NCBI GenBank assembly: GCA_902479135.1
Contig: CABSNU010000011.1
Span: 1 to 58,250 of the forward strand
Reading direction: 5' to 3'
Length of the DNA: 58,250 nucleotides
Origin: an uncultured Collinsella sp.
Lineage (GTDB): Bacteria > Actinomycetota > Coriobacteriia > Coriobacteriales > Coriobacteriaceae
Made by a program: the position numbers and the translations under genes. How positions within the stretch are numbered: the stretch's first letter is position 1; every line of letters starts with the position of its first letter. The notes under the pieces were generated by a model, which did not search any database, had not been told where the DNA came from, and worked only from the letters and a program-made list of their open reading frames with translations. Shown piece after piece: positions 35,777 through 43,395 of this stretch.

Positions 35777-35812
35777 ACGTGCCGCACGTGCCAAGTGGCG
35801 CATGCGGCACGT
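35777..35812 (-). terminator. Hairpin after metH
   Basis: ACGTGCCGCA pairs with TGCGGCACGT over 16 bases, 27 bp beyond the metH stop. A short T-rich stretch follows on the minus strand. Confidence 0.65.
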
Positions 35813-35838
35813 TTTGGCGCTCGGTTGTTTCCGTTGTG

Positions 35839-38397
35839 TTACTGCCCAAAGACCTCTTCGGCGATGCGCGCGCTTTCGGCGGCGTCCTTGGCGTAGTAGT
35901 CCGCGCCGATCTGCTTGGCGTATTCGGGGGTGAGCACGGCGCCGCCCACGATGATCTTGACGCCCGGAACCTCGGCATGGAGCAACTTGATGGTCTCCTC
36001 CATGGCCACGACGGTGGTGGTCATAAGCGCCGAGAGGCCGACGAGTTTGATATCGCGCTCCTTGACGGTCTTGAGTACCTCCTGCGGATCGACGTCGCGG
36101 CCCAGGTCAAAGACGGTGTAGCCGTAGTTGTCGAGCAGCATTTTGACGATGTTCTTGCCAATATCGTGGATGTCGCCCTTGACGGTGGCCACGCAGATCT
36201 TGCCCTTGTCGGCAATCTCGCCGGCGGGCATCAGGCGCTTGATGGTGTCGAAGCCCACACGCGCGGCTTCGGCCGAGGCCATAAGCTGCGGCAAGAAGAA
36301 CTTGCCCTGGTCAAAGAGGACGCCAACTTCGTCGAGGGCGGGGATAAAGTGATTGTTGATGAGGTCCATGGCGTCGCGGTCTGCCAGCAGACGCTCGGTC
36401 TCGGCAGCGATCTCGCCTTTGCGGCCCGAGACGACCATGCGACGAATCGGGTCGTCGTTGCCGTCGGTGCCGGCGGTGCCAGCAGCGGGCGCGGCATCAC
36501 TCGATGCGGCCTGAGCTGCTGCCGGGTTGGCGGCGATCTTATACGGATCGGTCCAACCGGCATAGCGCTCGATGTATCCGGTCGAGCCCTCGTCCTCAAC
36601 GCTCAGGACGCGATAGCTGTAGACGGTATCCATAAAGCGCTTGGAGCCCGGGTTCATGATGGGGGCGTCCAGGCCCGCGCCAAAAGCGGCGGCCAAAAAG
36701 ACCGAGCCCAGCAGCGGGCGGGCAGGCAGGCCAAAGCTGATGTTCGACACGCCGAGCGCGCATTTGACGCCCAGGCGCTCCTTGCACAGGGACATGGCGC
36801 GCAGGATCTGCTCGGCCTGGCGTTGATTGGTCGAGGCGGTCATGACCAGGCAGTCGATGAGGATACGGTCCGGGCCGATGCCGTAGCGGACGGCCTCGGC
36901 CACGATGCGCTCGGCGATGGCGAAGCGGGCCTCGGCGGTATCGGGGATGCCGCCTTCGTCGAGCGTAAGGCCGACAACGTTGGTTCCATAGTGGGCGACC
37001 AGCGGGAAGATCTCGTCCATGATCTGCTGCTTGCCGTTAACCGAGTTGATGATGGGCTTGCCGGCGTAGCGACGTACGGCGGCCTCGACGGCGGCGGGAT
37101 CGGTGGAGTCGATCTGCAGCGGCAGCAGCGTGGAGCCCTGGAGCTGCTCGGTCGCTTGCTGGATGACCTTGACCTCGTCGATCTCGGGCAGGCCCACGTT
37201 GACGTCCAGGATGTCGGCGCCCTGCTCTTGCTGGCTGATGCCCTGGCTTACGACGTAGTCCAGGTCGCCGTCGCGCAGGGCCTGCTGCAGGCGCTTTTTG
37301 CCGGTGGGATTGATGCGCTCGCCGATGACGGCAATCTTGTGGCCGTCGCAGGGAAGGTCCACCACGGTCTGGGCGCTTGTGACCGACATGCTGGGCTTGC
37401 GGCGGCGCGGGCTGGGCGTGTGGTTGTCGATAAGCGTGCGCAAGGCCGCCATGTGCGCCGGCGTGGTGCCGCAGCAGCCGCCCACGACGCTTACGCCGTC
37501 GGCAATCATACCGGCGACGGCCACGGCGTACTCGGGCGCCTGGATATCAAAGACGGTGTTGCCGTCGTCGTCCACGCGGGGCAGTCCTGCGTTGGCCTGC
37601 ACCATAACGGGCTTGTCCGTAACGGTGAGCATGCGAGCGGCGAGCCCTCGGAGCTCGGCCGGTCCCTGGCTGCAGTTGATGCCCAAAACGTCGGCGCCGA
37701 TGGCATCGAGCGTGATGGCGGCAACCTCGGGACTCGTGCCCAGGAAGGTGCGACCGTCTTCCTCAAAGGTCATGGTGGCAAAGACGGGCAGGTCGGAGTT
37801 CTCGCGGCAGGCGAGGACGGCCGCCTTGATCTCGGCAAGGTCGGTCATGGTCTCGATAATAAAGAGGTCCACGCCCGCATCGACGCCGGCGCGCACTTCC
37901 TCGGCAAAGAGGTCATAGGCCTCGTCGAAGCTGAGGGTACCCAAGGGGCGAAGCAGCGCGCCGATGGGGCCGATGTCACCGGCGACGTAGCGGGCGCCGG
38001 CCTCGCGGGCGCAGGTGACGGCCGCGGCAAAGACGTCTGCCACGGTGGCGGCGCCATCGAGCTTGTGCGCGTTGGCGCCAAAGGTGTTGGCGGTGATCAC
38101 GTCGCAGCCGGCCTCGACGTACTGACGTTGGATGTCGGCAATGACCTGGGGCTCCTCAAAGTTGAGCAGCTCGGGCAGGGCGCCGGCCTTCATGCCGGCC
38201 GCCTGCAGCATGGTGCCCATGCCGCCGTCGAACAGCAGGTGTCCCGTGCCCTCGATGGCCGCACGCAGGCGATCGTCCTTAATGCGAAGGTCGTCGATTG
38301 TGCGCGTCTTGTACGTGGCACCGTTGCGACGTGCGGCATCAACGGGTGCCGCCAATGCAGTGCCGTCAGAATCATGAGTGATAAGCGGGGTAAACAT
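35839..38397 (-). CDS. metH: B12-dependent methionine synthase lacking the activation domain
   Basis: An 852-residue enzyme that moves a methyl group from methyl-tetrahydrofolate to homocysteine. The homocysteine domain (about 40-330) has Cys zinc ligands in GINCSQGP and VVGGCCGTTP. The pterin domain (about 345-620) includes IGERINPTGKKRLQQAL. An Ala/Pro-rich linker precedes the B12 cap and binding domains, with the cobalt-ligating His in GDIHDIGKN (near 735). The C-terminal SAM-binding reactivation domain of the 1200-residue form is missing; the neighbouring gene encodes it separately. It is last in the metF operon. Confidence 0.93.
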   Translation of the reverse strand: MFTPLITHDSDGTALAAPVDAARRNGATYKTRTIDDLRIKDDRLRAAIEGTGHLLFDGGMGTMLQAAGMKAGALPELLNFEEPQVIADIQRQYVEAGCDVITANTFGANAHKLDGAATVADVFAAAVTCAREAGARYVAGDIGPIGALLRPLGTLSFDEAYDLFAEEVRAGVDAGVDLFIIETMTDLAEIKAAVLACRENSDLPVFATMTFEEDGRTFLGTSPEVAAITLDAIGADVLGINCSQGPAELRGLAARMLTVTDKPVMVQANAGLPRVDDDGNTVFDIQAPEYAVAVAGMIADGVSVVGGCCGTTPAHMAALRTLIDNHTPSPRRRKPSMSVTSAQTVVDLPCDGHKIAVIGERINPTGKKRLQQALRDGDLDYVVSQGISQQEQGADILDVNVGLPEIDEVKVIQQATEQLQGSTLLPLQIDSTDPAAVEAAVRRYAGKPIINSVNGKQQIMDEIFPLVAHYGTNVVGLTLDEGGIPDTAEARFAIAERIVAEAVRYGIGPDRILIDCLVMTASTNQRQAEQILRAMSLCKERLGVKCALGVSNISFGLPARPLLGSVFLAAAFGAGLDAPIMNPGSKRFMDTVYSYRVLSVEDEGSTGYIERYAGWTDPYKIAANPAAAQAASSDAAPAAGTAGTDGNDDPIRRMVVSGRKGEIAAETERLLADRDAMDLINNHFIPALDEVGVLFDQGKFFLPQLMASAEAARVGFDTIKRLMPAGEIADKGKICVATVKGDIHDIGKNIVKMLLDNYGYTVFDLGRDVDPQEVLKTVKERDIKLVGLSALMTTTVVAMEETIKLLHAEVPGVKIIVGGAVLTPEYAKQIGADYYAKDAAESARIAEEVFGQ

Positions 38398-38406
38398 CGA
38401 GGGCTC

Positions 38407-39195
38407 CTAATGGCTGGAATAGCAGGTGGTGTGGGCGGCGCGGAAGCGGCAGTGCTCGCGCATGCGGCATATATTGCAGGTGGGGCGGCTCTGGGCGTCG
38501 TGGACTTCGCCGTCGAACAGGCCGATCACCGCGGTCACGCTTTTGGTGGGCATAAGCAGACTGGTGGGCGTGACGGTCAAGCCGATGAGCCGCGTGGCGT
38601 TGAGCGCATTGACGATCGAGCGCTGGGCCGAGAGCGGGCAGTCGCCGTAGCCGGGACTAAAGCGCCAGTTGCCGGCGAGCCCGTGTGCGGCGGCCGCAGC
38701 CTTGACCTGCTGGTCCATCTGCTCGACGGCGGCTTCTACATAGGCAGAGCATGCGGCGTCGAGCACGGCTCCCTCCAGGGGCTGCTGGGCTCCCGTGGTG
38801 CGCAGACGACGCTCGGCGTCCATGCCGAGGGTGCATGCCATGAGCGCGGCAAAGCGGGCGTCTTTGAGATGTCGATAGATATCGCGACCGCGCAGCTCAA
38901 CGTTGGTGCCGACCAAGCGAATGCAAGGCTCACTTTGTTCGTCCACGCCCGTGGCATCGACGGCAAACACGCGGCGCACGCCACGGGGCTCAATGTCCAG
39001 TTCCAGACGTTCAACGACAAGCTCAATACGTCGTGACAGTTCGGGCTCAATCTGCTGACCGCCGTAACCAAGATACCGCAGCATCTCGGCACGGTCGACA
39101 CGGGGATGGTGCGCAGCATCGACACGGTAAAGCGCCGGCGACGCAAGGTCGGCCGGCACTTCGACAGCGGTTGTATCGATGTGCGGTTTTTCCAT
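38407..39195 (-). CDS. Stand-alone methionine synthase activation-domain protein
   Basis: A 262-residue protein matching the SAM-binding reactivation domain of MetH. It carries RFSPGYGDCPLSAQRSIV (near 180) and a TPTSLLMPTKSVTAVIGL segment typical of that domain. The last 25 residues have Cys-rich CNICRMREHC, perhaps a small metal site. It should restore oxidised cob(II)alamin of the shortened MetH. It overlaps the metF stop by one base and precedes metH by nine bases. Confidence 0.9.
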   Translation of the reverse strand: MEKPHIDTTAVEVPADLASPALYRVDAAHHPRVDRAEMLRYLGYGGQQIEPELSRRIELVVERLELDIEPRGVRRVFAVDATGVDEQSEPCIRLVGTNVELRGRDIYRHLKDARFAALMACTLGMDAERRLRTTGAQQPLEGAVLDAACSAYVEAAVEQMDQQVKAAAAAHGLAGNWRFSPGYGDCPLSAQRSIVNALNATRLIGLTVTPTSLLMPTKSVTAVIGLFDGEVHDAQSRPTCNICRMREHCRFRAAHTTCYSSH

Positions 39196-40067
39196 TACCC
39201 TAGGCGCTCCATAATGGTCGCGGCGATCGCAGGACGATTCATAGTGTACAGGTGCAGACCGGCGGCACCGTGCTCCTTAAGGTCGCAAAGCTGACGGGCG
39301 GCATAATCTACACCGGCTGCCTGCAGGCTCTCGGGGTCGTTCTCGTACTTGGCGAGAATCTTGATGACGGGGGAGGGCAGCGACGCGCCGCACATAAAGA
39401 CCATGCGGCTGATCTGCGACTTGCCCATAAACGGCATGATGCCCGCGGTAATGGGCACGGTGATGCCGGCCTTGTCGGCAAGCTCGCGAAAACGGTAGAA
39501 GCACTCGTTATCAAAGAAGAGCTGCGTCACAAAGAAACTCGCGCCGGCGTCCTGTTTTTGCTTGAGGTGTTCGACCGAGAGGTTGAGATCCTCACAGGCA
39601 ATGTGGCCCTCGGGGTAGGCTGCGGCGCCCACGCAAAAGCCGGCGTCGACGAGCTCGGGGATGAGGTCGCGGGCGTAGGCGTAGTCGGAGGCGGGCTTGT
39701 CATCCTCGGTCGCGCCAGCGGGCAGATCACCACGCAGGGCCAGGATGTTTTCCACGCCGGCGGAGCGGTATTCATCGATCTTGGCGGCGATATCGGCATG
39801 TGTGCGGCCGACGCAGGTGAGGTGCGCCACCGAGGGCGTGTCGAATTCGCTCGAAATCATATGCGCGATGGGGGCGGTGGTGGCACCATTGCCCGAGCCG
39901 CCGGCCGAGCAGGTGACCGAGACAAAGCTCGGCGAAAGCTTGCACAGATTGCCCGCCACTTCGCGAGCCGTATCGAGGGTAAGCTCACCCTTGGGCGGGA
40001 ACATCTCAAACGAAACGGGTGCAGTGCCCTGGGATGCTGCCTGCTTAAAAACCTCGTCGGCGCGCAT
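39195..40067 (-). CDS. metF: Methylenetetrahydrofolate reductase
   Basis: A 290-residue TIM-barrel flavoprotein that reduces 5,10-methylene-THF to the methyl donor used by MetH. Typical blocks are SFEMFPPKGE (catalytic Glu), SVTCSAGGSG, LALRGDLPAG and FFVTQLFFDNECFYRF. The start at 40067 follows AAAGGAGC. It is first in the metF / activation / metH operon, so supply and use of methyl-THF are made together. Confidence 0.94.
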   Translation of the reverse strand: MRADEVFKQAASQGTAPVSFEMFPPKGELTLDTAREVAGNLCKLSPSFVSVTCSAGGSGNGATTAPIAHMISSEFDTPSVAHLTCVGRTHADIAAKIDEYRSAGVENILALRGDLPAGATEDDKPASDYAYARDLIPELVDAGFCVGAAAYPEGHIACEDLNLSVEHLKQKQDAGASFFVTQLFFDNECFYRFRELADKAGITVPITAGIMPFMGKSQISRMVFMCGASLPSPVIKILAKYENDPESLQAAGVDYAARQLCDLKEHGAAGLHLYTMNRPAIAATIMERLG

Positions 40068-40203
40068 ATCGTGCTCCTTTAGATACGTAATAGTGTGATG
40101 TGTTGTAAGGATTCTACAGCACCACTGTGTCACGGTGGAGTTTCACTCGCTATTCGGGGATACCAATCAAAGATGCTCTGCTATCGGCATTCCCTATAAC
40201 GAA

Positions 40204-40286
40204 GTAGCTAATTTGGGACTGGGCTATATCAACTGGTATCTTATGCGAAATACCAGTCAAAATGGCCCCGTCCCAAATTAGCTACC
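40204..40286. repeat. 83-bp nested palindrome upstream of glnN
   Basis: GTAGCTAATTTGGGAC (40204-40219) pairs perfectly with 40271-40286. Inside, GGGC and GGCCC nearly pair, then ACTGGTAT pairs with ATACCAGT. No gene is near it. It could separate the divergent metF and glnN promoters or be another mobile palindrome. Confidence 0.65.
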
Positions 40287-40360
40287 CTTAAATCATGCGG
40301 GGAGGTCTGCAATTTATGCAGTTCGTTGGCTGTTGAGGGTGGTAATAATCCTGCGATGCT

Positions 40361-40413
40361 GTAACCTCATTGATTGGTTTCGTGACAGCAACATAACGGT
40401 AATGTCGCGGAAA
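40361..40413 (+). promoter_or_regulatory. Possible nitrogen-control boxes before glnN
   Basis: GTAAC near 40361 and then GTGAC, ATAAC, GTCGC and GAAAC spaced by 11 bases resemble the a-b boxes bound by GlnR in actinobacteria. The match is loose and GlnR itself is not in the window. The -10/-35 could not be fixed. Confidence 0.25.
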
Positions 40414-40493
40414 CACGGCGAGTCTAAGCTATGACTCGTTCGTTAGTAATCAACACCGCTTCTCACGCGGTGCCGATACGAAGGGAGTTCCGT

Positions 40494-42581
40494 ATGGCCG
40501 AACTTACTGACCGCTTCGGGACCATGGTGTTCTCTGAGGAAGTCATGAAGGACTACCTCCCCAAGGACATTTGGAAGCGCCTTGCTGCAACCCTCGAGGA
40601 CGGTGAGCCGCTCGACCTGGATGTGGCCAACGCCGTTGCCCATGCCATGAAGGTCTGGGCCATCTCCAAGGGCGCGACGCACTACGCGCACTGGTTCCAG
40701 CCGCTTTCGGGCATTACTTCCGAGAAGCACGACAGCTTCCTCGAGCCCAACCACGACGGCACCGCCATTACCAAGTTTACGGGCAAGAACCTCATCCAGG
40801 GCGAGCCGGACGCCTCCAGCTTCCCCAACGGCGGCCTGCGTGCCACCTTCGAGGCCCGTGGCTACACCGCTTGGGATCCCACCAGCCCCGCATTCATTAA
40901 GGACGATGTCCTGTGCATCCCCACGGCTTTCTGCTCCTACACGGGCGAGGCCCTGGACAAGAAGACCCCGCTGCTGCGCTCCATGACCGCGCTCTCGCGT
41001 GAGTCCAAGCGCGTTTTGGCGCTGTTTGGCAAGACCCCCAAGAAGGTCGTTCCTTCTGTGGGCGATGAGCAGGAGTACTTCCTGATCAAGAAGGACGCTT
41101 ACCGCAAGCGCAGGGACCTGGTCATCACCGGTCGCACCCTCTTTGGCGCTGCTCCCTGCAAGGGCCAGGAGCTCGAGGAGCACTACTTTGGCGCTATCCG
41201 CCCCACTGTCTCGTCCTATATGAAGGACCTGGACGACGAGCTGTGGGCGCTTGGCATTCCTGCCAAGACCAAGCACAACGAAGTCGCTCCCTGCCAGCAT
41301 GAGCTCGCCCCTGTCTACGGCGAGGTCAACGAGGCCATCGACCAGAATCTGGTCATGATGGAGAAGATGAAGCTCATCGCCTCCCGCCACGACTTGGTCT
41401 GCCTGCTGCACGAGAAGCCCTTTGAGGGCATCAACGGTTCGGGCAAGCACAACAACTGGTCGCTTGGCACCGAGTCCGAGAACCTGCTCGACCCGGGCGA
41501 CACCCCGCTCGACAACCTGCAGTTCATCGTCTTCCTCACCGCGGTGATCGAGGCCGTCGATAACTATCAGGAGCTCCTGCGTGCTTCCGTTGCCTCGGCC
41601 GGCAACGATCATCGTCTGGGCGCCAACGAGGCTCCTCCGGCGATTATGTCCATCTTCCTGGGCGACCAGCTTACCGAGGTCGTCGAGAAGATCATCGATG
41701 GCAAGGCTTCCGTCCATGCCACGCGCGGCGTGCTCGACCTGGGCGCCGATACCCTGCCCAAGCTGATGCAGGACAACACCGACCGCAACCGCACCTCCCC
41801 GTTTGCCTTCACCGGCAACAAGTTCGAGTTCCGTGCCTGCGGCTCCGAGCAGAACGTCTCCGACTCCAACCTGGTGCTCGATGCCGCCGTGGCCAAGTCG
41901 CTCAAGTCCTTCGCCGACGCACTCGAGGGTACGCCCGAGGATAAGTTCCAGGACGCCGCGCTCGAGTACTGCAAGAAGGTGCTGACCGATCACCAGCGCA
42001 TCCTGTTCTCCGGCGACGGTTACTCTGACGAGTGGCCCATCGAGGCCGAGAAGCGCGGCCTTGCCAACAACAAGACCACGGCCGACGCTCTTCCCGCCTT
42101 TGTTTCCGATAAAGCCATTGCGCTCTTTGAGGAGACGGGCGTCCTGACCAAGGCCGAGGCCCAGTGCCGCTACGACTGCAAGCTCGAGAAGTACAACAAG
42201 CTCATGAACATCGAGGCCACCACGATGGTTCGCGAGGCGCGTCGTACCTATCGTCCGGTCATCACCGCCTATGCTACCAAGGTCGCTAAGGGCCTTGAGA
42301 CTATTCGTGCCGCCGGTGCTGAGGCCGCCATGCAGTGCGAGCAGAACACGCTCAACAAGCTCTGCAACGGTATCACCGCCATCAACGACTCCATCAAGGC
42401 GCTCGACGCCGTACATCAGAAGGCCGAGGCTCTCGATGGCCAGGAGCAGGCCAACGTGTACGCGCACGAGGTCGTTCCCGCTATGGATACGCTGCGTGCT
42501 GCCGTGGACGCCATGGAGGAGATCGTGGCCGCCGACTACTGGCCGGTCCCGACCTACGACGACATCCTGTTCTACGTGTAG
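40494..42581 (+). CDS. glnN: Type III glutamine synthetase
   Basis: A 695-residue ATP-dependent enzyme making glutamine from glutamate and ammonia. Length and the blocks THYAHWFQPLSG, PNGGLRATFEARGYTAWDPTSP, FINGSGKHNNWS-like (GINGSGKHNNWSLGT) and NDHRLGANEAPPAIMS are those of GSIII, not the 450-residue GSI. It forms dodecamers in the cytoplasm. The start at 40494 follows GAAGGGAG; an upstream in-frame ATG at 40431 has no site. It is monocistronic with a terminator. Confidence 0.95.
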   Translation: MAELTDRFGTMVFSEEVMKDYLPKDIWKRLAATLEDGEPLDLDVANAVAHAMKVWAISKGATHYAHWFQPLSGITSEKHDSFLEPNHDGTAITKFTGKNLIQGEPDASSFPNGGLRATFEARGYTAWDPTSPAFIKDDVLCIPTAFCSYTGEALDKKTPLLRSMTALSRESKRVLALFGKTPKKVVPSVGDEQEYFLIKKDAYRKRRDLVITGRTLFGAAPCKGQELEEHYFGAIRPTVSSYMKDLDDELWALGIPAKTKHNEVAPCQHELAPVYGEVNEAIDQNLVMMEKMKLIASRHDLVCLLHEKPFEGINGSGKHNNWSLGTESENLLDPGDTPLDNLQFIVFLTAVIEAVDNYQELLRASVASAGNDHRLGANEAPPAIMSIFLGDQLTEVVEKIIDGKASVHATRGVLDLGADTLPKLMQDNTDRNRTSPFAFTGNKFEFRACGSEQNVSDSNLVLDAAVAKSLKSFADALEGTPEDKFQDAALEYCKKVLTDHQRILFSGDGYSDEWPIEAEKRGLANNKTTADALPAFVSDKAIALFEETGVLTKAEAQCRYDCKLEKYNKLMNIEATTMVREARRTYRPVITAYATKVAKGLETIRAAGAEAAMQCEQNTLNKLCNGITAINDSIKALDAVHQKAEALDGQEQANVYAHEVVPAMDTLRAAVDAMEEIVAADYWPVPTYDDILFYV

Positions 42582-42610
42582 AGCGTAACTGACATATCGT
42601 CACGGTATTG

Positions 42611-42650
42611 AGCCGGGGTCCGCATCGCGCGGGCCCCGGCTATTTGTTTG
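42611..42650 (+). terminator. Terminator of glnN
   Basis: AGCCGGGGTCCGC pairs with GCGGGCCCCGGCT, followed by atttgttt. Confidence 0.85.
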
Positions 42651-42704
42651 CGAAGGACGCTTTGGATCCCGCTTTGCAACTGATTCGCCCACACAATAAG
42701 GGGT

Positions 42705-42925
42705 CGTGGGCAAAAAACGTCAAATATGAGTACTGTCACAAGCCCTGTAGCATTATCTTTTTGCAAAATATGCAGTGTTACGCAACATATGTCCAAGTAC
42801 TTAGCTGATAAATGCCTGCAATTCTTCCGCCGTAGGACGCCTTGTGTCCAAATCGCCTTCTGATGGCATGAAATCGCTGTTACTAAATTGGTAACAGTAC
42901 TCATATTTGCTATTTTTTGTCCACG
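42705..42925. mobile_element. MITE-like element with 35-bp inverted ends
   Basis: Bases 42705-42739 and the reverse complement of 42891-42925 match at 30 of 35 positions, sharing CAAATATGAGTACTGT. The 221-bp unit is AT-richer than its surroundings and has no gene. A further small hairpin, CTGTTAC-GTAACAG, lies inside the right end. A non-autonomous transposon is the simplest reading; a bidirectional control region is possible. Confidence 0.5.
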
Positions 42926-42958
42926 GGCCCTTGGATGACAGTGTGATTTTATGCCTTC

Positions 42959-43046
42959 GGGGTTCGAATCCCGGCGTATGGGTAGCAAAAAGCCCGTCAC
43001 CGAATTGGTAACGGGCTTCTCAGATTCTGTGGTGCCCCCAGCGGGA
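42959..43046. repeat. Decayed duplicate of the tRNA-Glu 3' flank
   Basis: This stretch repeats 43148-43235 with about 80% identity: a T-arm-like GGGTTCGAATCCCGGCG, the terminator-like AGCAAAAAGCCC...GGGCTTCTC, and the tRNA-Glu 3' end (GGTGCCCCCAGCGGGA, read inverted). The tRNA body is missing. The 100 bp between the copies show no gene. Confidence 0.65.
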
Positions 43047-43147
43047 TGTCCGCGTGCGGCTGGCGCCGCCCGCTTTCGCTGCGTCGCTCCGCTCCTTGCG
43101 TGCTGCGCTGGAAAACGCTTACGCGTTTCCTCAGCTCCGCACCCTGT

Positions 43148-43218
43148 CGGGTTCGAATCCCGGCGTTGGGGTAGCAAAAAGCCCATCACCGCGGGGGTAA
43201 CGGGCTTCTCGTTTCAAA
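43148..43218 (-). terminator. Terminator and 3' flank of tRNA-Glu
   Basis: Read on the minus strand, AGCCCGTTACC and GGTGATGGGCT pair and run into TTTTTGC just after the tRNA. The left part contains a T-arm-like GGGTTCGAATCCCGGCG on the plus strand, probably a fragment of another lost tRNA gene. Confidence 0.7.
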
Positions 43219-43295
43219 TGGTGCCCCCAGCGGGATTCGAACCCGCGATATCCACCTTGAAAGGGTGGCGTCCTTGGCCGCTAGACGATGGGGAC
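43219..43295 (-). tRNA. tRNA-Glu (anticodon TTC)
   Basis: The minus strand folds as a tRNA. The acceptor stem is GTCCCCA/TGGGGGC, the anticodon loop is CTTTCAA (TTC), the T-arm is CGGGTTCGAATCCCG, and CCA is encoded. It is transcribed toward the terminator at 43148-43218. Confidence 0.95.
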
Positions 43296-43354
43296 AGCGG
43301 GAAAGAGTATAGCAGACTTTTTTGCCGGCGCGTATATCGTTGGCAAACTGGAAA

Positions 43355-43389
43355 ACCACCACAAAGGTACCTGTCCCCTTTGTGGTGGT
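43355..43389. repeat. REP-like palindrome, GGGGACAGG core family
   Basis: ACCACCACAA and TTGTGGTGGT flank AGGTACCTGTCCCCT, the reverse complement of AGGGGACAGGTACCT. The arms equal those at 10423-10457. It lies 7 bp beyond the murT-gatD stop and may help end that transcript. Confidence 0.75.
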
Positions 43390-43395
43390 GGGGTG

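Noticed and set aside
34153..39036. 1627-residue open frame on the plus strand
   Set aside because: It is antisense to UPF0210, metH and the activation-domain gene, has Gly/Asp/His-rich composition typical of antisense frames in GC-rich codons, and starts inside a palindrome.
40443..42467. 674-residue open frame on the minus strand
   Set aside because: Antisense to glnN, which is certain; composition is low-complexity and no motif is seen.
42572..43189. Open frame with RDSNPTG-like repeats on the minus strand
   Set aside because: The repeats are translated T-arm sequences of tRNA fragments, a well-known source of false proteins.
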